Assembly (NCBI RefSeq): GCF_900089495.1
Contig: NZ_LT605203.1
Coordinates: forward strand, 2,605,245-2,625,107
Length of the DNA: 19,863 nucleotides
Source of the DNA: Thiomonas sp. X19
GTDB taxonomy: Bacteria; Pseudomonadota; Gammaproteobacteria; Burkholderiales; Burkholderiaceae_C
Direction: 5' to 3'
Of the stretch, positions 8,239 to 16,510 are shown piece after piece. The translations under genes and the position numbers were made by a program. The notes below the pieces were generated by a model. It saw nothing but the letters and a program-made list of their open reading frames with translations. It was not told where the DNA came from and searched no databases. How positions within the stretch are numbered: the stretch's first letter is position 1; each line of letters begins with the position of its first letter.

Positions 8239-8376
8239 TTACGGGTGGTTTGTCACCAGCGCCGCACCGAGACCGATGAGGCGGCGTGTCTTGCGGTCCA
8301 ATGCCCCCTCCGGGCCATAGACCGCTGCATGAAAATGGTTGCCCTGCTCGATGATCGGTTCATGTTGCGCGGGCAT
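8239..8376 (-). pseudogene. Truncated carboxymuconolactone-decarboxylase/AhpD-like protein
   Basis: The 45 residues match the N-terminal helices of the AhpD-like family: EGALDRKTRRLIGLGAALVT is the standard helix before the catalytic Cys-x-x-Cys-x-x-x-His motif. The protein stops after VTNHP, just where that motif should begin, so it cannot have peroxidase-partner activity. The start is supported by AGGAG six bases upstream and overlaps the end of the methyltransferase gene by 17 bp, so it was a normal member of the operon. A deletion between this point and the Met-rich gene, 40 bp downstream, is the simplest explanation. A functional short protein is possible but less likely. Confidence 0.65.
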
Positions 8377-8995
8377 GACGTTCTCCTGGGTCGGTTCCAT
8401 GGGTGCGGGTGAAGATGGCCGCATAGTGGTAAGGCGGCAATTCGACCTGTGTTTCCAGGGCAAAGCCCGCTGGCTCAACCACGGCTTGGGTCTGCGCGGC
8501 AGACATGCGCAGTTCGGTGCGCGGCCCCCGTGGTTGACTCAGAACGGGGGTCTGTTCGCGCGCGATGGGGTGCCAGTTGACGATGGCGAACCGCCCGGGC
8601 GGTTTGAGAACGGCGGCGATTTCCCGGGCCAATGCCGTCGGGTCTGGCACGCCATGGAAGGTGTTGGCGATGAGGACATAGTCCACCGGCGCGGGGATCA
8701 ACCGACTCAGCTCCATGGCATCCCCAAGCACCCAATCGCAATGGCCATAGGGCACACAGACGGCCCGAGCTTGCTCCAGCAGGATGGGGTCCAGGTCGAA
8801 GCCGATGACGCGGCCCGCGCCGACACGTCGTGCAATCGCCGCGGTGAAATAGCCGTCTCCGCAGCCCAGATCGACCACATGCATGCCCGGCTCAATGCGC
8901 AAGGTCGCGATCAAGCCGTCAGGCTCGGGCCACAAGGCCTGCCACCAATCCTGATCGGGCATCGCGGTGGCGGGAAACAAACGTTCCTGCATCAT
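8360..8995 (-). CDS. Class I SAM-dependent methyltransferase
   Basis: This cytoplasmic methyltransferase has 211 residues. Motif I is VDLGCGDGYFTAAIARRVG (about 41-59), followed by an acidic residue at the end of strand 2 (IGFDLDP) that holds the ribose of S-adenosylmethionine, motif II in VLGDAMEL, and a later strand in GRFAIVNWHP. The acceptor is unknown; cysteines typical of ArsM arsenite methylases are not seen in that arrangement. Its ATG overlaps the stop codon of the SHOCT gene by 4 bp and its end overlaps the AhpD-like gene, so it is translated as part of the arsR operon. Context hints at a metal-linked substrate, but this is inference. Confidence 0.87.
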   Translation of the reverse strand: MMQERLFPATAMPDQDWWQALWPEPDGLIATLRIEPGMHVVDLGCGDGYFTAAIARRVGAGRVIGFDLDPILLEQARAVCVPYGHCDWVLGDAMELSRLIPAPVDYVLIANTFHGVPDPTALAREIAAVLKPPGRFAIVNWHPIAREQTPVLSQPRGPRTELRMSAAQTQAVVEPAGFALETQVELPPYHYAAIFTRTHGTDPGERHARAT

Positions 8996-9237
8996 GCTTC
9001 GAGATCCTTCTTCATGCGCTGGTAGTCATCGGCGCTGATTGCTCCGCGCGCATATCGCTGATCGAGGATGTCCCGCGCGGTCGACTCACCGCCTGGCCCG
9101 CGTCGGTGCATGCCGGAGCCGCCGCACATCGGTCCACCGGTGCCGCGGAACAAAAAGATCAACAGAATGACCAGAAAAATCAGCGGAAAAATCCACATCC
9201 AGGGAAATCCGCCCCACGGTCCGTTGAACCCCATCAT
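8992..9237 (-). CDS. SHOCT-domain small membrane protein
   Basis: This 81-residue protein starts with a Gly/Trp/Phe-rich stretch and one membrane helix (about 13-30, WMWIFPLIFLVILLIFLF). A Gly/His/Cys linker follows (GGPMCGGSGMHRRG), and the C-terminal SHOCT module is at about 53-80 (ARDILDQRYARGAISADDYQ). SHOCT modules are short oligomerisation-like domains found at the ends of many membrane proteins. The start at 9237 follows GGAGGTGAG; it overlaps the ArsR stop by 4 bp and its own stop overlaps the methyltransferase start by 4 bp, an unusually tight three-gene coupling. The Met, Cys and His in the linker could bind metal. Confidence 0.83.
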   Translation of the reverse strand: MMGFNGPWGGFPWMWIFPLIFLVILLIFLFRGTGGPMCGGSGMHRRGPGGESTARDILDQRYARGAISADDYQRMKKDLEA

Positions 9238-9605
9238 GATCTCACCTCCAGAGTCGTTGTTGCCGTCGCGGCGCCGGGCCGGCCAGGCCGAGACGCGCCT
9301 TTGGTTGGTGGAATCTGGCGAGCATCCAGCCAATTCGCGAGTTCACGCAGGATGCCCGGCAGGGAAGGGTCAGCAAGGCAGTAATAGATGAATGGGCCAC
9401 GGCGCTCGGCGCGCACCAAGCCGGCTTCTCGCAGCATGCGCAGATGAAAGGAGACATGAGTCTGGCCCATGCCGGTGGCCTGGATGATGTCTGTGACCGG
9501 ACGGCATTCCAAACCCAATCCACACAAGATGCGCAGGCGGGTCGGTTCGCCCAGCACCTTGAACGCGGCAACCAAGCGGGTTTGCTCGGAGTTGGAGAGT
9601 GCCAT
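9234..9605 (-). CDS. ArsR/SmtB-family metal-responsive repressor
   Basis: This 123-residue regulator carries the complete ArsR fold: helices 1-2 (AAFKVLGEPTRLRILCGLGL), helix-turn-helix (VTDIIQATGMGQTHVSFHLR), wing (VRAERRGPFIYYCLAD) and a C-terminal helix. Cysteines at 28, 34 and 76 are candidate ligands; the arrangement is not the ELCVCDL motif of classical ArsR, so the effector may be a different metal or a thiol-oxidation signal. It is the first gene of the leftward operon and overlaps the SHOCT gene by 4 bp. A perfect palindrome 23 bp upstream of its start indicates autoregulation. The ribosome site is weak. Confidence 0.9.
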   Translation of the reverse strand: MALSNSEQTRLVAAFKVLGEPTRLRILCGLGLECRPVTDIIQATGMGQTHVSFHLRMLREAGLVRAERRGPFIYYCLADPSLPGILRELANWLDARQIPPTKGASRPGRPGAATATTTLEVRS

Positions 9606-9627
9606 GGCATCAAATGAATCGTTGTTT

Positions 9628-9647
9628 ATATGAATATCGATTCATAT
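9628..9647. promoter_or_regulatory. Palindromic ArsR/SmtB-type operator
   Basis: ATATGAAT (9628-9635), ATCG, ATTCATAT (9640-9647) is a perfect 8-bp inverted repeat of the ArsR/SmtB operator type. A further half-site-like AATGAATCG lies at 9613-9621, nearer the gene. On the minus strand a TTGACA (9673-9668) stands 16 bp before TAACAT (9651-9646), which would put the operator over the -10 region and transcription start. It lies just upstream of the arsR gene at 9605. Confidence 0.75.
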
Positions 9648-9701
9648 GTTAGTGACTCTTGCGCCCATGTCAAATGCCACGCTTGCGGCAGGCCGAGCGC
9701 T

Positions 9702-10163
9702 TCATCGGGTTGGCCTGAGGTCCAGTCGCTGACTGGTGTGGGAATGCGCCGCGAGCGAACGCATCCCGATGTCCGGAGGGGTGCGCATGACCGCCCACTC
9801 CGCGTCGGTGAGTGGGGTTGATTTGCACAGGATGGCATCGGGCACACCAATCTTGCCCAGATCGTGCAAAAACCCACCCAGGCTGACGCGCGCGACCTCT
9901 ACTGCATCCAGCCCCGCCGCAGCGGCAAGCATGCGTGCATAGCGGGAAACGCGCCACAAATGGCCACCGGTATGCGGATCGCGTGCTTCGACAAACCATG
10001 CCATGTTGAGCAGGCTGACCAGCAGGTGATCGGCCGTCTCGTCGGACCCGGGCCGGGTGCGCGGACCAAGCCAGCGTCCGAACCATCCGCTTCGCCACGT
10101 CAGCGCACCTTCTTGACGTGGCAGCCCTGCGCGGGTTTGTTCGTCATCGCCTTGTTGCTGCAT
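9702..10163 (-). pseudogene. Truncated HD-GYP domain phosphodiesterase
   Basis: The 153-residue frame contains the first half of an HD-GYP domain, which degrades cyclic di-GMP. It has VEARDPHTGGHLWRVSRYA (about 58-76), the HD pair at 100-101 in GGFLHDLGKIGVPD, and LTDAEWAVMRTPPDIG. The histidine normally found in MRTHPDIG, a metal ligand, is proline (residue 129). The sequence then loses similarity after about residue 140, so the entire second half with the GYP signature is missing. The start follows GGGGGAGAACC and is convincing. No receiver or sensor domain is present ahead of it. A broken gene is the best reading, cut off by the rearrangement that placed it next to the arsR promoter. Confidence 0.75.
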
Positions 10164-10316
10164 GGTTCTCCCCCTTTTGTCCGGATGTCCTCATCAGTCG
10201 CGCAAGCTGCGCTAACCTGACAGGCAGGAGGGGGAATCTCGATCGAGATGCTTGGCGCCGATCGGCAGTTCGTCCCTTCGCGCAGGGATTTGCAGTCCTG
10301 AATCGGAGCCAAGACG

Positions 10317-10766
10317 ATGCAACTTATTTCAAATGGTCTGACCATCGGCACCGTCGCCCGGGCGGCAGGGGTCGATGTCGAAACCATCCGGTTCTACCAG
10401 CGCAAGGGCTTGCTGGGCGAGCCCGAGCGCCCGCAGGGCAGCTTCCGCCGCTACGGACCCGATGACGTCGCCCGCCTGCAATTCATCAAATCCGCCCAGC
10501 GCCTGGGCTTCAGTCTCGACGAGGTCGCCGGCTTGCTGCAACTCGACGACGGCATGCACTGCGACCAAGCGCGCGAACTGGGCGAACGCAAGCTCATGGA
10601 TGTTCGCGCCAAGATAGCCGGTCTGCACCGCATCGAAGTGGCCCTGGCCAGGATGGTGCGCGACTGCGGCTCCAGCCTCGGATCCACGTCTTGCCCCTTG
10701 ATCGAAGCACTGCATGCCCGTGTTCGCGACACGACACTTGAGCACGGCGATCCCGCGCATCCTTGA
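10317..10766 (+). CDS. merR: Mercury resistance regulator MerR
   Basis: This is the Hg(II)-responsive activator/repressor of the mercury operon, 149 residues. The N-terminal winged helix ([20 protein letters not shown]) and the wing ([13 protein letters not shown]) bind the operator. A dimerisation helix follows, and the three mercury ligands are Cys82, Cys117 and Cys126, the same numbering as in Tn501 MerR, in the contexts [12 protein letters not shown] and [14 protein letters not shown] stands eight bases before the ATG. Unlike in Tn501 and Tn21, where merR is divergent, it is transcribed in the same direction as the structural genes, 116 bp ahead of merT, with the mer operator after it rather than before. 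Confidence 0.95.
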   Translation: MQLISNGLTIGTVARAAGVDVETIRFYQRKGLLGEPERPQGSFRRYGPDDVARLQFIKSAQRLGFSLDEVAGLLQLDDGMHCDQARELGERKLMDVRAKIAGLHRIEVALARMVRDCGSSLGSTSCPLIEALHARVRDTTLEHGDPAHP

Positions 10767-10820
10767 TGCGTCGGGGCGGGGCAAGGCCACAAGACCTTGT
10801 CAACCATGGCGCAGCGCCGC

Positions 10821-10851
10821 TTGACTCCGGACTTTGGTACGGCCCTACAGT
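10821..10851 (+). promoter_or_regulatory. MerR-type mer operon promoter/operator
   Basis: TTGACT (10821-10826) and TACAGT (10846-10851) are separated by 19 bp, the overlong spacer that MerR proteins untwist on activation. The spacer carries the near-palindrome CCGGAC-TTTG-GTACGG, matching the classical CCGTAC-N4-GTACGG mer dyad with one mismatch. It lies between merR and merT and would drive merTPCA. Confidence 0.92.
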
Positions 10852-10882
10852 GCCACCATCGTCAACCGAACGGAGTTCGTGC

Positions 10883-11239
10883 ATGCCTCAACCGAACCAA
10901 CCCCATGGGCGTGGCGCCCTGTTCGCCGGTGGGCTCGCGGCCATCCTGGCCTCGACCTGTTGCCTGGGTCCTCTGATCCTGCTGTCGCTGGGCATCAGCG
11001 GCGCGTGGATCAGCAATCTGACCCTGCTCGAGCCCTACCGGCCGATCTTCATCGGCGCGGCTCTGGTCGCCTTGTTCTTCGCCTACCGCCGACTCTTCCG
11101 GCCCATGACGGCGTGCAAACCTGGCGAGGTCTGCGCCATTCCCCAGGTCAACGCCACATACAAGTTGCTGTTCTGGGTCGTGGCGGCGCTCATCGTCGTC
11201 GCCCTGGCTTTCCCTTACGTCGCTCCCCTGTTCTATTGA
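10883..11239 (+). CDS. merT: Mercuric ion transporter MerT
   Basis: This inner-membrane protein takes Hg(II) from MerP and carries it into the cytoplasm. It has 118 residues (family about 116) and three membrane helices (about 12-34, 50-70, 93-113). The paired cysteines at 26-27 (STCCLGPL) are in the first helix, and the second pair Cys78/Cys84 (CKPGEVC) is in the cytoplasmic loop. The start at 10883 follows CGGAG with a seven-base gap; the frame stays open upstream to inside merR, but this start gives the standard length. It is the first gene after the MerR operator. Confidence 0.94.
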   Translation: MPQPNQPHGRGALFAGGLAAILASTCCLGPLILLSLGISGAWISNLTLLEPYRPIFIGAALVALFFAYRRLFRPMTACKPGEVCAIPQVNATYKLLFWVVAALIVVALAFPYVAPLFY

Positions 11240-11250
11240 AAGGAACCCTC

Positions 11251-11529
11251 ATGAACAAGCTCCTGACTGCCATCACCCTCATTTCTGCTTGCACTGTCCC
11301 TGCCTGGGCCGGTGTGCAGACCGTCACGCTCGCCGTGCCCGGCATGACCTGCGGGGTCTGCCCCATCACCGTCAACAAGGCCCTCACCGCTGTTCCTGGT
11401 GTGGAAAAAGTGAGCGTCAACGAGGTCAAGAAAGACGCCGTGGTCACCTTCGACGATGCCAAGACCAACGTCAAAGCCCTGATCAAGGCCACCACCGACG
11501 CCGGCTACCCCTCGGTGGTCTCCCAGTAA
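11251..11529 (+). CDS. merP: Periplasmic mercury-binding protein MerP
   Basis: This 92-residue periplasmic Hg(II) scavenger hands the ion to MerT. The signal peptide covers residues 1-20 (ending VPAWA), and the mature protein is one heavy-metal-associated domain with GMTCGVCP (Cys34 and Cys37) and the family ending TDAGYPSVV. AAGGAA precedes the ATG. It begins 11 bp after merT. Confidence 0.95.
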   Translation: MNKLLTAITLISACTVPAWAGVQTVTLAVPGMTCGVCPITVNKALTAVPGVEKVSVNEVKKDAVVTFDDAKTNVKALIKATTDAGYPSVVSQ

Positions 11530-11632
11530 GTCGATGGCGCGACGGTTTGCCACACGCCTGGGCCATGCGGCCGAGGCGGCGTGTACCGTCCTTCACCCCC
11601 TCGAAACAACGTTGTGCATTGGAGATGCCGTC

Positions 11633-13761
<2,129 letters not shown>

Positions 13762-13984
13762 GCTGTTCGCGACCCCTTCGCCCCAAGCGACGGTAGCACG
13801 CGGATACGTCTTTATGCCCATCGGGGTGTCAGGAACTTTAGCCTATTCCGACCCATCCACTGGGGAGTATGCAACCCGATCCCCCCGAAGTCCCCGCGTC
13901 GGTTGATTTGCACTTGCTCGAGGCGGCTTGCACCCATGCAGCCGTCGTCCCCCCCTTCCACCCAACCCCAAGGAACTTTGCCCG

Positions 13985-15034
13985 ATGAAACCCTGCTTGC
14001 GTCTGTCCAGCCTTGCCTTGTTCGCACTGATGGCTGTGGCGGCTCCCGCCGCTCCTGCATATGCCTCCCCGGCGGGCACATCCGCGCTCTTGGTCGGAGC
14101 CTTCCCGGCCCCACCCATGGGGGGCGGCCCGGGCAAGATGGCAGTGGTGCGCTGGCCCGGCAATGCTGCGCATGTGGTGGCCTTTGGCCAGGCCGGCACC
14201 CCCAAGGGGAATAGCTTTTTTGTCGGTGTGAATGCGCAGGACCACCAAGTCTTCATCCCGAGTCTTGCCGGGACCACCAATGTGATCGACCTCCGTACAG
14301 ACAAACCAGTCCGGCAATTCAAGAGCATCCCGGGTGGGCGCGTGGCAGTCGTCTCGCCCGACCACCGTCTGGTGTTCGTGCTCTCCGGCAAGGCTTTGGC
14401 GGCGTACTCAACCCGCGATGATGCGTTGCGCTACGAGATATCGGTTGGTGGCAATGCGCTGGCGTTCAACGCGGACGCCAGCCACTTGTATGTGGGTGGC
14501 AATATGGATACGGCCATCGCCGATATCGATCCCTCCACCGGTCACATCCTGCGGCGGATCCCCATCGGCCATTCCGGCGATCTGGTCTGGGCGCGCGGGC
14601 TGTTGTTCTCTGCGGACATCCAGAGCGGTGTGATGAGCGCATTCAATCCCGTGACCAACGCGATCTTCAGCATGCCCACGGCTGAGGTCGATCCCCATTT
14701 TGCGTACGCCAAAATCCCCGCCGCCACGGCTGGGTTCATGCAACTGGCGGTCAGTCCCGACCAGAACAGCGTGTACGCGGCTGGGTTCTCCGGGCATATT
14801 CTTCGGTTCTCCACCACCGGGCCGCGCTATCTGGGTGAGGTCAAGGTCGCTGTCGGCAAGGCAGGTCCCGACAAGCTCAGCGGCCTCGCGGTGCTGCCCC
14901 ATGGCGCCGAGGCCATCACGACCATCGAGAACCGCCACGAGTCCGTGGTGGTCGATCTGCGCAACGGCCAGGTGCTCCAACGCCTGCCAGGCATCGCCAG
15001 CAATCGCTGGGTGCTGGCGCACGAATCCGAGTGA
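13985..15034 (+). CDS. Exported beta-propeller (YVTN-like repeat) protein
   Basis: This 349-residue protein has a signal peptide (1-28, LALFALMAVAAPAAPAYA) and a body of repeated blade-like units: VDLRTDKPVRQFKSIPGGRV, VSPDHRLVFVLSG, FNADASHLYVGGNMDTAIAD, VSPDQNSVYAAGFSGHILRF and VVVDLRNGQVLQRLPG. Such proteins fold as beta-propellers in the periplasm and usually act as binding scaffolds; no catalytic residue can be pointed out. The start follows CCAAGGAA. It is 223 bp after merA and 42 bp before the DUF302 gene, with which it probably forms an operon. Its ligand is unknown. Confidence 0.82.
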   Translation: MKPCLRLSSLALFALMAVAAPAAPAYASPAGTSALLVGAFPAPPMGGGPGKMAVVRWPGNAAHVVAFGQAGTPKGNSFFVGVNAQDHQVFIPSLAGTTNVIDLRTDKPVRQFKSIPGGRVAVVSPDHRLVFVLSGKALAAYSTRDDALRYEISVGGNALAFNADASHLYVGGNMDTAIADIDPSTGHILRRIPIGHSGDLVWARGLLFSADIQSGVMSAFNPVTNAIFSMPTAEVDPHFAYAKIPAATAGFMQLAVSPDQNSVYAAGFSGHILRFSTTGPRYLGEVKVAVGKAGPDKLSGLAVLPHGAEAITTIENRHESVVVDLRNGQVLQRLPGIASNRWVLAHESE

Positions 15035-15076
15035 TTTGTGATGGATGACTGGAACCCGATCAACAAGGAGATTGAG

Positions 15077-15532
15077 ATGTCCAAATTCCTGCTGGCCTTT
15101 GCTGCCGCATTTGTTCTGGTCCAGAGCGCCTGGGCACAAGCCCCGCGAGTGATTGAGGTGCGCAGCACGCATACGGTTGCGCAGACGCTGCAGCACTTGG
15201 AACACGCGGTCCAGCAACGCCATTTGCACATCGTGGCGGTGGTGGATCACAGCGGCTTGGCGCACAAGGCGGGGCTGGAACTTCGGCCCACCAAGCTGGT
15301 GATCTTCGGCAATCCGGCCTTGGGCACGAAGTTGATGCAGATGAACCAACAGGCAGGACTTGGGCTGCCTTTGAAAATGCTGGTCTGGGAAGACGCCGAG
15401 CATCGGGTCTGGTTGGGCTATACCGACCCTGCGGTGTTCGCCCAGCGCTACGCCATCAGTCCCTCGGCCCAGCCCATTCTGACCATGACCAAGGTCCTGC
15501 ATGCGATCGCTGCTCAAGCCGCTGGGGGCTAG
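15077..15532 (+). CDS. Exported DUF302 protein
   Basis: This 151-residue protein has a cleavable signal peptide (1-20, ending QSAWA) and one DUF302 (TT1751-like) domain. The hallmark LELRPTKLVIFGNPALGTKL is clear, followed by LPLKMLVWEDAEHRVWLGY. The domain's biochemical role is not established; proteins of this kind occur in the periplasm in sulfur- and metal-related gene sets. The start is set at 15077 by AAGGAG eight bases upstream; an in-frame ATG at 15038 lacks one. It follows the beta-propeller gene by 42 bp, and a hairpin ends the pair. Confidence 0.88.
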   Translation: MSKFLLAFAAAFVLVQSAWAQAPRVIEVRSTHTVAQTLQHLEHAVQQRHLHIVAVVDHSGLAHKAGLELRPTKLVIFGNPALGTKLMQMNQQAGLGLPLKMLVWEDAEHRVWLGYTDPAVFAQRYAISPSAQPILTMTKVLHAIAAQAAGG

Positions 15533-15544
15533 GCATTGAGACGA

Positions 15545-15566
15545 AGTCATCGCATTGCCGATGACT
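15545..15566 (+). terminator. Stem-loop after the DUF302 gene
   Basis: AGTCATCG, loop CATTGC, CGATGACT make a perfect 8-bp stem 12 bp after the DUF302 stop codon. There is no T-run behind it, so it may be a weak terminator or an mRNA-end stabiliser. Confidence 0.42.
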
Positions 15567-15683
15567 GGATCCGAACGCACCACGGCTGATGTACGCAAAA
15601 CTGTTGCAACCTTCTCGCGCAGGCTTTGAGAGGGCGATCCATGATGCCCGGCTTCATCTCGGATCTCATTGATATTGATGTTG

Positions 15684-15703
15684 ATATAAGCGCTAACTTA
15701 TAT
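15684..15703. promoter_or_regulatory. AT-rich perfect inverted repeat
   Basis: ATATAAG, spacer CGCTAA, CTTATAT form a perfect 7-bp inverted repeat in the gene-free stretch before the DsrE/F-like gene. Size and composition suit a dimeric regulator such as an ArsR-type repressor, but no sequence match to a known operator is claimed. Confidence 0.35.
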
Positions 15704-15966
15704 TTAATCTGCGCGATGTTTTCTGGTGAATCAATCCGCAACGATGCGGATGATTGGTGCGGATTGACGTTGAATCCATGAAAATTATGGATGTCACCAA
15801 ACATAATAATGCGTTAGCTTTATTGCGGATAAGGCGCACAATTCCCCAGACCTAACCGCCAGGGAATGGCACAGCCGGCCGCGACGACTTGCAGTAGGCG
15901 GTCGATTTTTGCAGCCCCCGGTCGATAGGAATGCATGAATTTTCCACGCAACCCGAGGATGCAAAG

Positions 15967-16473
15967 ATGCATAAGCGAGATTGGAGGCGCCTGGCGCGTC
16001 ACACCCTGTTGGCCGCAGGGATGGCCATGGGCGGCATGGCGCTGGCGCAAGCCGCCAATCCGTCCATGCTGAGAGATTTCAGATTCGACCACCCCACCTT
16101 CGTGCACAAGCTGCCGTTTGCGCAGTACAACCTGGTCCTGCAGATCAGCGAGGCCAACCCCGCGTTGTGGAGCCTCACGCTGAACAATGCGCAGAACGTC
16201 CTCGATTATTTTGGGCACGATAAAGCACGTGTTGTGATCGTGGCGTATGGGCCGGGTCTGAAAGTGCTTTTGAAGAACAGCCCCTTGGCAGCCCGCATCG
16301 CATCCGAAGACGCCGAAGGCATCGAATTCGACGCCTGCCACGTCACCATGGAGGCGATGGCCAAGACGCTTGGGCACCTGCCTGAACTGGTGCCGCAAGC
16401 CGTGGTCGTGCCGGGGGGTGTGGTACGCATCATGCAATTAGAGAAAGATGGCTTTGCTTATCTCAAACCTTGA
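15967..16473 (+). CDS. Exported DsrE/DsrF-like family protein
   Basis: This 168-residue protein has an N-terminal signal (KRDWRRLARHTLLAAGMAMG, cleavage near ALAQA; the Arg pair hints at, but does not meet, the Tat consensus). A DsrE/F-like fold follows: the strand NLVLQISEANPALWSLTLNN, the helix AQNVLDYFG, the strand ARVVIVAYGPGLKVLLK, and a single cysteine in EFDACHVTMEAMAKTLGH, the place where this group carries its sulfur-binding cysteine. The family binds or transfers sulfane sulfur; the periplasmic members are little studied. The start at 15967 follows GAGGATGCAAAG; an in-frame ATG at 15931 adds 12 residues. It converges on the antiporter gene, now separated from it by the IS. Confidence 0.8.
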   Translation: MHKRDWRRLARHTLLAAGMAMGGMALAQAANPSMLRDFRFDHPTFVHKLPFAQYNLVLQISEANPALWSLTLNNAQNVLDYFGHDKARVVIVAYGPGLKVLLKNSPLAARIASEDAEGIEFDACHVTMEAMAKTLGHLPELVPQAVVVPGGVVRIMQLEKDGFAYLKP

Positions 16474-16484
16474 ATGGATCAAGG
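16468..16484 (+). terminator. Short stem-loop over the DsrE/F-like stop codon
   Basis: CCTTGA, loop ATGGA, TCAAGG is a perfect 6-bp stem that includes the stop codon. There is no T-run, so it is only a weak terminator candidate. Confidence 0.28.
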
Positions 16485-16506
16485 TGTTAACGATGGATTG
16501 CGGGGT

Positions 16507-16510
16507 CTAA
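16507..16510. repeat. Target-site duplication, left copy (CTAA)
   Basis: CTAA directly precedes the left end of the IS and is repeated directly after its right end. It fits the YTAR-type target preferred by IS5-group elements. Confidence 0.85.

Larger units (their letters stand above)
15533..15966. other. Gene-free, AT-richer intergenic stretch
   Basis: No credible gene was found here; the one frame on the minus strand (15547-15804) resembles nothing and lacks a ribosome site. The stretch is richer in A and T than its surroundings. It contains a hairpin at 15545-15566, an ATATAAG/CTTATAT dyad at 15684-15703, the repeat ATCCAT/ATGGAT (about 15774-15792) and two GGTCGAT direct repeats (about 15900 and 15920). 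It probably holds the promoter of the DsrE/F-like gene. Confidence 0.5.

Noticed and set aside
10205..10245. Short palindromes CCTGACAGG and CTCGATCGAG upstream of merR as operators
   Set aside because: Palindromes of this size are expected by chance in GC-rich DNA and they lack a promoter with MerR-type spacing.
14408..15598. Open frame of 396 codons on the minus strand
   Set aside because: It runs across the beta-propeller and DUF302 genes, which have signal peptides and family motifs on the plus strand; the minus frame matches nothing.
15547..15804. An 85-codon frame on the minus strand in the gene-free stretch
   Set aside because: It has no ribosome site, no domain and unlikely composition; it was treated as chance.
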